A DNA stretch of 64,000 nt, taken from the NCBI GenBank assembly GCA_002690045.1, contig NZDE01000012.1:62001-126000 (forward strand), in the 5' to 3' direction. The translations under genes were made by a program, and so were the position numbers. Position 1 is the first letter of the stretch; the number at the start of each line of letters is the position of its first letter. This DNA comes from Alphaproteobacteria bacterium (GTDB taxonomy: Bacteria; Pseudomonadota; Alphaproteobacteria; Micavibrionales; Micavibrionaceae). Positions 56,201-64,000 of the stretch are shown piece after piece. Below the pieces are notes generated by a model. The model did no database searches. It worked only from the letters and a program-made list of their open reading frames with translations, and had not been told where the DNA came from.

Positions 56201-56935
56201 TCAGACTTTTGGCTTATGAATGCTTGGCGTTGCGACACTAGAAATGCCCTGCTTTTCTTTAAGCAGTTCAATTAACCCTGTCGTTCCACTTTTGTTGAGT
56301 ATTGAACGATATTGTGACTGATATGAACTCAACATACTTATGCCCTCTGCCGTCACGTCATAAATTGTCCAGCTATCTTCTTCATTCCATGCGTCTTTAC
56401 TGCTACGGCGGAGTGAAAAATTAACATCAATATCAGGCCCGCCATTTTGCGTTATTGTCAATTTTACCTTCGCAACTTTACTATTTTCATCTGGTGCTAA
56501 AGGTGCGAAAGATACATTGTTATCAGCCAAATAGCCTAAGGCAGATGTAAAGCTGACTGCGAATTCTGATTTTAACAGATCTGCCAATTCCGCAAAATCT
56601 GCTTTTGATGTACGTTTCAAATGCTTATTACCCAAAATCATTGCTGTGATGAATCTATAATTCACATGCGGCTCTACATGTTTTTGGAAAATTGAGCGAA
56701 TGACATCAGGGTCATCTGCATTATTCTGCTCAAGCTCTTGCAACATATTTTCAGTTGCTGTAGCCAGTTTATTGTATGCTGGGTGCTGCCCTTGTTTAAG
56801 CGCATTAACTGTTACTTTAGCTTCATATGTGGGCGTCGCTGGTGCAGCATTGGCAAATGCAGGTAAAAGCGCCAAGCTTGTTGATATGGCTAAATATCCT
56901 GCTAATTTGAATTTTTTATATGTTGTCATTGCCAT
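56201..56935 (-). CDS. MlaC-like phospholipid-binding transport protein
   Basis: Periplasmic carrier of the Mla-type lipid transport system. About 245 residues from the ATG at 56935 (AGGACAGG upstream). Signal peptide (GYLAISTSLALLPAFANA). The mature part shows the MlaC order: VEPHVNYRFITAMILGNKH, FAELADLLKSEFAVSFTSAL, DVNFSLRRSSKDAW with EDSWTIYDVTAEGISML. No other mla genes are in the window. Confidence 0.85.
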   Translation of the reverse strand: MAMTTYKKFKLAGYLAISTSLALLPAFANAAPATPTYEAKVTVNALKQGQHPAYNKLATATENMLQELEQNNADDPDVIRSIFQKHVEPHVNYRFITAMILGNKHLKRTSKADFAELADLLKSEFAVSFTSALGYLADNNVSFAPLAPDENSKVAKVKLTITQNGGPDIDVNFSLRRSSKDAWNEEDSWTIYDVTAEGISMLSSYQSQYRSILNKSGTTGLIELLKEKQGISSVATPSIHKPKV

Positions 56936-57166
56936 ATGCCTGTCCTGTCTCAATTGATAAATTATTTTCATTAATCACGCATTTTTTTACATAACCCACC
57001 ACCAATGTCAAGCCTTTTCCTATAAATATTTCCTACGCTCACTTGCGGCAACTATGGGTGGAATGACTCTACACATATTTATTAACTAAAGCACTATGTC
57101 TTCATGGTGTTTTCTGGTAGAATCATCCAACTAAGTTTAATCACACCAATTAGGGCAATTTCAAAA

Positions 57167-58672
57167 ATGAACAGTTTGAGACCGGCTAAACAGCCTTTAA
57201 TATCCGTTGAAAATTTCCGGAACTTTGTTTACTTCCTTATGTTTTCCCTTGCTGTTGTTGGCATTTATACATTATCTGGCTATAGCTTTGCTGGCGGTGA
57301 TGCTGCGGGCCATAGTTTAACGGCTGAACAACAAGATGCTTTGGTTAGACACCCCGGTTCAATATTCTGTTTAGTTATATTTTTATTGTCTTACCTTCTG
57401 GTTCTATTAGAAGAAAAAACACATCTACGCAAATCCAAACCCGTGATGCTTGGCGCGGGTATTATATGGGTGACTATAGGTATTATTGCCCCAAGTTTTG
57501 GCTTTTCGCATGACGATGTACACTCTGCTGTGTTTCATGGCCTTGAAGAATACGCGTCATTAATGCTGTTCCTACTTGCCGCAATGACCTATATTGCCGC
57601 GCTTGAAGACCGCGAAGTATTCCACGTTTTACGTACAAAACTTGTTGAGGCGGGGCTAAACAAACGCCAGCTTTTCTGGGCAACGGGCTGTATTGCGTTC
57701 TTCCTTTCACCTATCGCGGACAACCTGACAACATCACTTGTTATGGGCGCCGTGGTTATGGCTGTCGGTGCATCTGATAAGAAATTCGTGGCGGTGAGCT
57801 GTGTTAACATTGTCTGCGCAGCCAATGCGGGCGGCGCGTTCTCTCCTTTTGGTGACATCACAACCTTGATGGTTTGGCAGGCTGGTAAAGTTGAGTTTTT
57901 CGAATTCTTCGCACTCTTTATACCATCCGTTGTGTGTTTCCTTGTCCCTGCGACATTCATGAGCTTCTTAATTCCAAAAGAAAAACCATGGCATATGGAG
58001 AGCGGTTCTAAGCTTAAAGCAGGTGCAAAAACAATCATCTTCCTCGGCGCATGCACGATTGCCATGGCGGTTGGTTTTGAACAGATGTTAGGTCTACCAC
58101 CATTTATTGGCATGATGACTGGCTTATCTGTACTGATGTTTTTCTCTTACATTATTCGCCACAGAATCTCTAACTCACACGAAGATGAAGACTTTGACAT
58201 TTTAGACAAAGTTGCTTCTGCGGAATGGGATACACTGCTATTCTTCTTTGGCGTTATTTTCGCTGTAGGTGGCCTGTCATTCCTCGGCTATATGGAGCTT
58301 GCATCCAACTTGATGTATAACGAACTTGGCGCGACAACGACAAACATCATTCTAGGCGTTGCATCCGCTTTGATCGACAACATCCCAGTTATGTTTGCTG
58401 TCTTAACCATGGACCCTGAAATGTCGCACTTCCAGTGGCTGTTGATTACACTGACCACTGGTGTCGGCGGCTCTATGCTCTCTATCGGTTCTGCCGCAGG
58501 TGTCGCACTGATGGGCGTGGCGCGCGGTTCATATAGCTTTATGAGCCACCTGAAGTACACCCCTCTTATCGTTCTTGGCTATATTGCAGCGATTGCCGCG
58601 CACTTCTTGATTAACGGCCATATGGAAAGCATGCCGATGATTGCAACAGACACCTCTGCAGCGCACCATTAA
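57167..58672 (+). CDS. nhaD: NhaD-type sodium/proton antiporter
   Basis: Exchanges sodium or lithium for protons across the inner membrane. About 501 residues from the ATG at 57167 (57104 is an alternative). About 12-13 membrane segments of the arsenite/citrate-type ion transporter superfamily. Marked motifs are FFLSPIADNLTTSLVMG, NAGGAFSPFGDITTLMVWQ and LIDNIPVMFAVL. Its terminator overlaps the start of the next gene. Confidence 0.9.
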   Translation: MNSLRPAKQPLISVENFRNFVYFLMFSLAVVGIYTLSGYSFAGGDAAGHSLTAEQQDALVRHPGSIFCLVIFLLSYLLVLLEEKTHLRKSKPVMLGAGIIWVTIGIIAPSFGFSHDDVHSAVFHGLEEYASLMLFLLAAMTYIAALEDREVFHVLRTKLVEAGLNKRQLFWATGCIAFFLSPIADNLTTSLVMGAVVMAVGASDKKFVAVSCVNIVCAANAGGAFSPFGDITTLMVWQAGKVEFFEFFALFIPSVVCFLVPATFMSFLIPKEKPWHMESGSKLKAGAKTIIFLGACTIAMAVGFEQMLGLPPFIGMMTGLSVLMFFSYIIRHRISNSHEDEDFDILDKVASAEWDTLLFFFGVIFAVGGLSFLGYMELASNLMYNELGATTTNIILGVASALIDNIPVMFAVLTMDPEMSHFQWLLITLTTGVGGSMLSIGSAAGVALMGVARGSYSFMSHLKYTPLIVLGYIAAIAAHFLINGHMESMPMIATDTSAAHH

Positions 58673-58706
58673 TCGCTCTTGCAATTAAACAATAGCTCTT
58701 TATACT

Positions 58707-58743
58707 CCTCCCCAAAAATATAATAAATTTTGGGGAGGTTTTT
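58707..58743 (+). terminator. Terminator-like hairpin that also hides the S41 gene ribosome-binding site
   Basis: CCTCCCCAAAA and TTTTGGGGAGG form a perfect 11-bp stem with a 10-base loop, followed directly by five T and then the ATG at 58744. GGGGAGG in the right arm is the Shine-Dalgarno sequence of the S41 gene. Confidence 0.85.
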
Positions 58744-60432
58744 ATGTTCAAAAAGGGCAACCTAAAGGAACGTTTCAACGCCAAATCATGGGCGATTGGC
58801 GCCGTGCTTGGTACAACACTTGGTCTTGCTTATGTCGGTTTTGATTCTGCATCACCAATTAGCAATGATGATTTGCGTAAATATGATACACAGGATTTTA
58901 TAACGACACCTGTGCCACAAAAAGCACCAGCACATATTCTTGATAATTACAGCGCCGCCTCAAACGGATTTGCAAAAATAAAGGGCTTAACCCAAGATGA
59001 GCTGAATATGCTATCCGCGGAACATCACGCCCGTATCGTAACCACTGCACAAATTGCCGAAGATAATCACTATTATGTACGTAGTTTTGATGAAATTATT
59101 GACGGATATAATCTGATTGATCTGGCGAAAAAAATGAATCCAGACAAAGATTATTCACGCCTAGATATCAAGCAGCTCGTCGAAAAAAATGTCAATGATA
59201 TGCTCGAAAAACTCGATTATCGAAGCTATTACATTAAACATGAAACAGCGAAGCGTTGGGATCAAGAGGACAATAATAACGGCTACGCCTTTGGTTTTCT
59301 ATACCTACCACATGATGATGGAATTATTATTGATGTCCTTTATGACGGTCCTGCCAAAGCCGCCGGGCTACAAGCCGGCGATGTTATAACACACATTAAT
59401 GGCCTAGAATTAAAGTCACTGGGTAATAACTTCCTTACACAAGTTATTCGTAATGCAAAGTTAAGCGACACAGCTACATTATTTGAAGGCATAACCCATG
59501 CCGATGGGCAGCCATTTTCAATACAGACTAAGGCAGGCGAAGTAAAAACAACCCCTGTGCGCGCCAGCATGATCGGCGGTGAGACTTTACTGTTAAAGCT
59601 TGATGGCTTCACTCATGGTTCGCATGTTTTATTCCGTGAGGCCTTTGAAGATGCGGCCGCGCAATATGGCGACCAAATGAAAAACATTGTTATTGACCTG
59701 CGCGGCAATGGCGGCGGCTTTGTTTATGCAGTTAACCAAATGCTTGATGATTTCACAGATGGCGATGAACTCGGCAGCGTACGTGAACGCCTTTCCCCTA
59801 GCGCTTTTTTGGCACGTTTCTTTATGGATATTGAGGGCGATCACCTTATCGACAAAACCCCGAGCCATAAAGGACAGGTCACTGACCTTCCTATCAACAT
59901 ACTAATTGATAGCAATTCAGCTTCTGCATCAGAAATATTTGCAGGTAATATGCAGGATGTTGGCCGCGCAAAAGTCATTGGCAAAACGGCAAGTTACGGC
60001 AAAGCGACCATGCAGGCGCCCTATCAACTAGATATAGCTGAAAACGACAAGCCGCGTGTTCTCATAACCGTTGGCGCAATATTCCTGCCCAAATCAGGGT
60101 CATATCAAGGCATAGGCATACAGCCAGACATTTTAGTTCAGCCGCATGTTCCCCTTGATATGAGCAAGCTGTATTTTGAAAAAGACAACCCAAACATTTT
60201 GAAAAACCCGAGCAATAATGTCGCAAAACCTTCGCCATATACGTGCCAAATGACGATGGATGATAAAGGGCAGTTACGAGAGATATGGGTAGACCATGTT
60301 GATGTCAGCAATGCTTACAAGAAATATATCAACCTCGCCGCGGATGAAGATTTACTTTGCGCGATTGAAGACTTCAAAACAACAAAAGACTACGCAATAA
60401 TTGCACCAAATACACCTAAACCACAAAGTTAA
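58744..60432 (+). CDS. S41 (CtpA-type) peptidase 1, with PDZ domain
   Basis: 562 residues. N-terminal signal or anchor (WAIGAVLGTTLGLAYVGF), then a helical domain of about 150 residues containing LTQDELNML, a PDZ domain at about 175-250 (GIIIDVLYDGPAKAAGLQAG), and the S41 catalytic domain with NIVIDLRGNGGGFV, the Ser site SNSASASEIFAG and the Lys site GKTASYGKA. The C-terminal region (PSPYTC, then LLCAIEDF) has two cysteines, also found in the paralogue at 62446. It has GGGGAGG upstream, inside a hairpin. Confidence 0.9.
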   Translation: MFKKGNLKERFNAKSWAIGAVLGTTLGLAYVGFDSASPISNDDLRKYDTQDFITTPVPQKAPAHILDNYSAASNGFAKIKGLTQDELNMLSAEHHARIVTTAQIAEDNHYYVRSFDEIIDGYNLIDLAKKMNPDKDYSRLDIKQLVEKNVNDMLEKLDYRSYYIKHETAKRWDQEDNNNGYAFGFLYLPHDDGIIIDVLYDGPAKAAGLQAGDVITHINGLELKSLGNNFLTQVIRNAKLSDTATLFEGITHADGQPFSIQTKAGEVKTTPVRASMIGGETLLLKLDGFTHGSHVLFREAFEDAAAQYGDQMKNIVIDLRGNGGGFVYAVNQMLDDFTDGDELGSVRERLSPSAFLARFFMDIEGDHLIDKTPSHKGQVTDLPINILIDSNSASASEIFAGNMQDVGRAKVIGKTASYGKATMQAPYQLDIAENDKPRVLITVGAIFLPKSGSYQGIGIQPDILVQPHVPLDMSKLYFEKDNPNILKNPSNNVAKPSPYTCQMTMDDKGQLREIWVDHVDVSNAYKKYINLAADEDLLCAIEDFKTTKDYAIIAPNTPKPQS

Positions 60433-60445
60433 AAGGACTAATCTT

Positions 60446-60646
60446 ATGAGCACAGAATATACACATATAATCTCGTCAGAAGAAAAAACGCGTAAAGCCC
60501 TTTCAATGGACTTGCTCGATTTAAACATCACAACAGCGAAGCTTACACCTGGTTTTACAGTTGCTGCGGCTAATCTTGATGAGCAGCAAGTAAAAACACT
60601 TGAAGCCAAAGGTTACAAGGTTGAGCCAAACGCCCCCAAGCCATAA
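60446..60646 (+). CDS. Small orphan protein downstream of the S41 gene
   Basis: 66 residues from the ATG at 60446, with AAAAGG ten bases upstream, 13 bp after the S41 stop, so they are co-expressed. No signal peptide. The C-terminal part (GFTVAAANLDEQQVKTLEAK, then GYKVEPN) resembles the inhibitor I9/subtilisin-propeptide pattern of a G-F-x-A-x-L strand, a helix and a final V-E-P; the match is only suggestive. It could be a small regulator of the peptidase. Confidence 0.6.
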   Translation: MSTEYTHIISSEEKTRKALSMDLLDLNITTAKLTPGFTVAAANLDEQQVKTLEAKGYKVEPNAPKP

Positions 60647-60721
60647 GCAATGGCAGAATGCAGAACCTAAAGCACTGAAAAATCAGCATTTTCTTATTTA
60701 GTTCTGGACTTAGCTTTTGCG

Positions 60722-60749
60722 TTGCATTATAAGCACTCTCAAATATAAA
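60722..60749 (+). promoter_or_regulatory. Promoter of the SulP gene
   Basis: TTGCAT (60722-60727), 16-bp spacer, TATAAA (60744-60749), 21 bp before the ATG. Confidence 0.5.
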
Positions 60750-60763
60750 TTTATAAGAGAGTG
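60734..60763. repeat. Inverted repeat around the SulP -10
   Basis: CACTCTC (60734-60740) and GAGAGTG (60757-60763) are perfect complements flanking the -10. The left arm lies in the promoter spacer, so this is more likely an operator than an RNA hairpin. Confidence 0.55.
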
Positions 60764-60769
60764 TGTGCT

Positions 60770-62380
60770 ATGTTGCGTCTGGTTCGTCGTTTCCATTTAA
60801 CTCAAGATCCTAAGGCTGATATTTTATCAGGCTTAACCGTTGCCTTGGCGCTTGTGCCCGAAGCCATAGCCTTTGCTTTTGTAGCAAAAGTTGAGCCATT
60901 GGTTGGCTTATATGCTGCATTCTTTGTGGGTTTAATTACATCGGTCTTTGGTGGACGCAGCGGTATGATATCTGGCGCAACGGGTGCTATGGCTGTAGCG
61001 ATGGTTGGCCTTGTAACGCTTTATGGCGTTGAGTATTTATTCGCAACAATTGTACTAACCGGTATTATACAAGTTGTTGCGGGTGTATTTCATCTTGGCA
61101 AATTTATACGTCTTGTCCCGCATCCCGTTATGCTCGGCTTTGTGAACGGGCTTGCGATTGTCATTTTCTTGGCGCAGCTTGGGCAGTTTAAAAGCGGTGA
61201 TGCCCATGATGATGCAGGTGACGGCGAACAAAGTGCGCACAGCGCCATTGATGTGATTTTCAACGGTGGCTGGATGCAAGGCGAAGCGCTTAATCTTATG
61301 GTCGGCCTAACGTTGCTAACCATGGCGTTGATCTGGGGCTGGCCTAAACTTCCTAAAATTGGCAAGATCATTCCTGCTCCTCTCGCATCAATCTTAATCG
61401 TCAGCGCGTTAGTGATTGGTTTTAACTTAGACACACGTACAGTTGGCGACATGGCGAGCGTGCAAGGCGGGCTGCCGAGCTTCCACATCCCAATGGTACC
61501 GCTCACATTAGACACACTCTTCATCTGTTTACCGGTTGCCTTTACATTAGCCGCGATTGGCTTGATTGAAAGCTTACTGACCCTAACACTAATCGATGAG
61601 ATCACCGAAACACGCGGGCGCACATCACAGGAATGTGTTGGCCAAGGCCTTGCGAACTTTACATGCGGCTTCTTTGGCGCTATGGGGGGCTGCGCAATGA
61701 TTGGCCAGTCTATGATTAATATTAAATCAGGTGGTCGCGGGCGCTTATCGGGCATCACGGCGGCGCTAGCATTACTCTGTTTTATCCTATTTGCCTCAAC
61801 ATGGATTGAGATGATCCCCCTCGCCGCGTTAACGGGCTTGATGATGATGGTGGTGATTGGCACATTCGCATGGGCATCGATCCGCATCATGAATAAAATT
61901 CCACGTGAAGATGCCTTTGTTATTCTTCTTGTGACGGGCGTTACGGTTGCGCATGACCTTGCCCTTGCGGTCATTATCGGCGTCATTGTCTCCGCCCTTG
62001 TCTATGCGTGGAAATCAGCGCAGCAAGTCTGGGCGGAAGTAGGGACATCAGCCGAAGGGCACAAAGTCTACAAACTCCATGGCCCACTTTTCTTCGGCTC
62101 TATCGCCAATTTCCGTGATTTGATATCACCTAGCAATGATGAAGAAAACGAAGTTGTTATTGACTTTAAACGCTCCCGCGTATGGGATCACTCCGCCCTT
62201 GATGCGATTGATGCGCTTGCGACAAAATATCAAGACGCTGGCAAAACCCTACACCTTGTCCATTTAAGTCAGGACTGCCAGCTTTTGCTGAAAAACGCCC
62301 GTGATATGGTCGAAGTCAACGTTATGGAAGACCCGCAATACGGGATCATCGCAAGCTATGACCGTGTGGTTGACAAATAG
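60770..62380 (+). CDS. SulP-family anion transporter
   Basis: About 536 residues from the ATG at 60770. A membrane part of the SulP/SLC26 type ([20 protein letters not shown], then [20 protein letters not shown]) is followed by a STAS domain at about 430-530 ([34 protein letters not shown]). It could carry sulfate or bicarbonate; sequence does not decide. It ends in TAG, 13 bp before the promoter of the second S41 gene. Confidence 0.92.
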   Translation: MLRLVRRFHLTQDPKADILSGLTVALALVPEAIAFAFVAKVEPLVGLYAAFFVGLITSVFGGRSGMISGATGAMAVAMVGLVTLYGVEYLFATIVLTGIIQVVAGVFHLGKFIRLVPHPVMLGFVNGLAIVIFLAQLGQFKSGDAHDDAGDGEQSAHSAIDVIFNGGWMQGEALNLMVGLTLLTMALIWGWPKLPKIGKIIPAPLASILIVSALVIGFNLDTRTVGDMASVQGGLPSFHIPMVPLTLDTLFICLPVAFTLAAIGLIESLLTLTLIDEITETRGRTSQECVGQGLANFTCGFFGAMGGCAMIGQSMINIKSGGRGRLSGITAALALLCFILFASTWIEMIPLAALTGLMMMVVIGTFAWASIRIMNKIPREDAFVILLVTGVTVAHDLALAVIIGVIVSALVYAWKSAQQVWAEVGTSAEGHKVYKLHGPLFFGSIANFRDLISPSNDEENEVVIDFKRSRVWDHSALDAIDALATKYQDAGKTLHLVHLSQDCQLLLKNARDMVEVNVMEDPQYGIIASYDRVVDK

Positions 62381-62393
62381 ACCAGAAATCTCA

Positions 62394-62422
62394 TTGACAT
62401 AAGCTTTATGCCGTTCTAATCT
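62394..62422 (+). promoter_or_regulatory. Promoter of S41 peptidase 2
   Basis: TTGACA (62394-62399, continued as TTGACATAA), 17-bp spacer, TAATCT (62417-62422). The spacer holds CATAA-GCT-TTATG, the same palindrome type as at 37644. Confidence 0.6.
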
Positions 62423-62445
62423 GCCATGCTTGGGAGATTAGAATT

Positions 62446-63999
62446 ATGGATAAACAAGAGGTCAAAAGACCAAATCATTTTATTCAGCACAAATATAGAT
62501 ATTTGAGCGCTATGGTGTGGGGATATATTTTTAATCAATGGGGGCTTTTTGATGTGCCCTATGACTTTGTCACGCAAGAAACCAAGCATTACAAAGCCGC
62601 TGATTATACTGATGACGCATCGAAAGTTGATACGAGCGTTATTACCGTCAAAGACAAGAAATTTAACACGCATATTTTTGAAGGTTTTACGGGTTTAAGC
62701 CAAGACGAGGCTGATAATATCGTCAACAGCTATAACCAACGTATTCAATATGTTTATAATCACGCTCTAGATATCTATTACGAGCAAACTGATTACAACA
62801 GCTTTGTTGACAATATCACAATCCCAAATCTTGCCTTAGAGCTATCTAGTGGGAAAGAGTATAGCGCCGAATTTATTGAAAATTATACAAGCCTTGTTGC
62901 TTCATATTTAGGCGATCGGCTTGATCCACATTCAGAGGCTTATATAGCTACGCCTAACGACCTTTCAGAACAAAAGATGATAGAGAGCATTATGCTAGCG
63001 CAGAAGATCATTGAAAAGCACAAAGATATTGATCGCATGTGGGATGACGCAGCTAGACAAAAGAAGTTTCAATCTAACCATAGTAAATATAATACGAAAT
63101 ATAATAAGCAAGAAAATGTGAATTTTTCTGTTCTAGACAAACGCTTTATATTGATCGAGATACCTAATTTTACAGACGAAGATGCATTAGGTAGCATTCG
63201 TCAAAACTTGCAAAAAGCTACAGAAATTTATGGTCAACAGCTTGAGGGCATTGTCATAGACCTCCGTGACAATCCGGGCGGCTATGAACGATTGACAACT
63301 GAACTTGTTGATGCGTTCACAAATGCGACAGATCTGGGACATAACGAGGTGGCCGCTACAATGTGGCTAGATCACCTTTATCTGCTACTCAACGGCAAAC
63401 CTAATGCACGTTATCTCAAAACCCCTATAAAAGGGCATGTTGGACAAACCACCGATTTACCAATCAACATCTTGATTAACAATCAAAGCGCAAGTGCCGC
63501 CGAGGTTTTCGCAGGTACATTACAAGGGCTTGAGCGTGCAAAAGTCTTCGGAAAAACAACTAGCTTTGGCAAGGGCCTCGCGCAAGCTACATATAATTTT
63601 AAAGAATTAAATGCAAAAGTGAAAATAACGATTCAAGCGTTATATCTGCCTAAAATTGGATCATATCAAGCCATTGGTATCAGCCCGGATGTATTAGTCG
63701 ACATGACCCCACGTGACACAAAATACCCGTATTTCTATGAGCGCGATTATCGAGGCCATACCCCCAACCCTGAAGGCAAGACCGAAGCGCCGCCATCGCC
63801 TTATCGCTGCAAGGTCGATTTTGATTACGCAAAGGGCGATAAGCAAGCGTGGTATAAAAAACATGACATGATGAGCGATACCATTAAAGCCGTAAATATT
63901 GGTTACGATGAAACGATGCTTTGCGCGCTTGATGATTTAATGGGCACGCCGCAATATTCCGTGACTGAAGAAAACAAACCTGCCGTACCGCACGTGTAA
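62446..63999 (+). CDS. S41 peptidase 2, paralogue lacking a clear PDZ domain
   Basis: 517 residues, complete, ending one base before the window edge. GGGAGA lies 9 bases before the ATG. N-terminal hydrophobic stretch (YLSAMVWGYIFNQWGLFDV), then GLSQDEADNI as in the paralogue, a helical middle with no recognisable PDZ, and the catalytic domain with GIVIDLRDNPGGYE, Ser site NQSASAAEVFAG and Lys site GKTTSFGKG. The C-terminal SPYRC and MLCALDDL match the paralogue at 58744, with both cysteines kept. Confidence 0.88.
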   Translation: MDKQEVKRPNHFIQHKYRYLSAMVWGYIFNQWGLFDVPYDFVTQETKHYKAADYTDDASKVDTSVITVKDKKFNTHIFEGFTGLSQDEADNIVNSYNQRIQYVYNHALDIYYEQTDYNSFVDNITIPNLALELSSGKEYSAEFIENYTSLVASYLGDRLDPHSEAYIATPNDLSEQKMIESIMLAQKIIEKHKDIDRMWDDAARQKKFQSNHSKYNTKYNKQENVNFSVLDKRFILIEIPNFTDEDALGSIRQNLQKATEIYGQQLEGIVIDLRDNPGGYERLTTELVDAFTNATDLGHNEVAATMWLDHLYLLLNGKPNARYLKTPIKGHVGQTTDLPINILINNQSASAAEVFAGTLQGLERAKVFGKTTSFGKGLAQATYNFKELNAKVKITIQALYLPKIGSYQAIGISPDVLVDMTPRDTKYPYFYERDYRGHTPNPEGKTEAPPSPYRCKVDFDYAKGDKQAWYKKHDMMSDTIKAVNIGYDETMLCALDDLMGTPQYSVTEENKPAVPHV

Positions 64000-64000
64000 G

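Overview
The window is a dense stretch of bacterial chromosome from a free-living-type alphaproteobacterium of moderate GC content (mid-40s percent by eye). The ATP12 F1-ATPase assembly factor, the BTLCP-type transglutaminase-like peptidase, the crcB-rluC-atp12 and radA-cvpA-SDR neighbourhoods and the alphaproteobacterial style of NrdA and IspG all point there. I could not place it further; a Micavibrio- or Rhodospirillales-like lineage is only a guess. No rRNA, tRNA, CRISPR array, insertion sequence or prophage was found. Ordinary stop codons (TAA, TGA and TAG) are all in use.

Layout. 1-7.6 kb: the start of dnaB (minus, cut by the window edge), then rpe, a heparinase II/III-like gene, radA, cvpA, an SDR and a YgjV-like membrane protein. 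7.6-9.1 kb: a minus-strand operon of four small orphan genes. 9.1-18.3 kb: polA, orphans, ispG, a lipoprotein and nrdA, which carries two NrdR boxes. 18.9-23.9 kb: pyk, a DMT permease, a divergent orphan locus built on a perfect palindrome, and a membrane-spanning peptidase with an N-terminal MshEN-like domain. 24.2-32.2 kb: hldE, two lipoproteins (one FlgO-like), an ABC exporter, degP and rarA. 32.2-37.6 kb: a 17-residue-repeat protein, NUDIX, crcB, rluC, an AsmA-like protein and atp12. 37.7-42.7 kb: a TetR-controlled RND/MMPL export cluster with an interrupted LolA-like gene and an outer-membrane barrel. 42.8-50.6 kb: a pair of M16 peptidases, pgi, a pentapeptide-repeat protein and mutL. 50.7-54.9 kb: two tandem PcfJ-like genes. 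54.9-64 kb: a second YgjV-like protein, ppa, an MlaC-like protein, nhaD, and two S41 peptidase paralogues on either side of a SulP transporter.

How it works together. Housekeeping genes (replication and repair: dnaB, polA, radA, rarA, mutL; metabolism: rpe, pyk, pgi, ppa, ispG, nrdA) are interleaved with envelope genes (DegP, AsmA-like, MlaC-like, HldE, FlgO-like, M16, S41, RND). Many orphan genes have their own sigma70-type promoter with a -35 region reading TTGACATAA, and five of these start within about 13 bp of the stop codon of a conserved gene. This repeated promoter design, the MshEN-peptidase fusion, the 17-residue repeat protein, the PcfJ pair and the terminator that pairs with the ribosome-binding site of an S41 peptidase gene are the most unusual things here.
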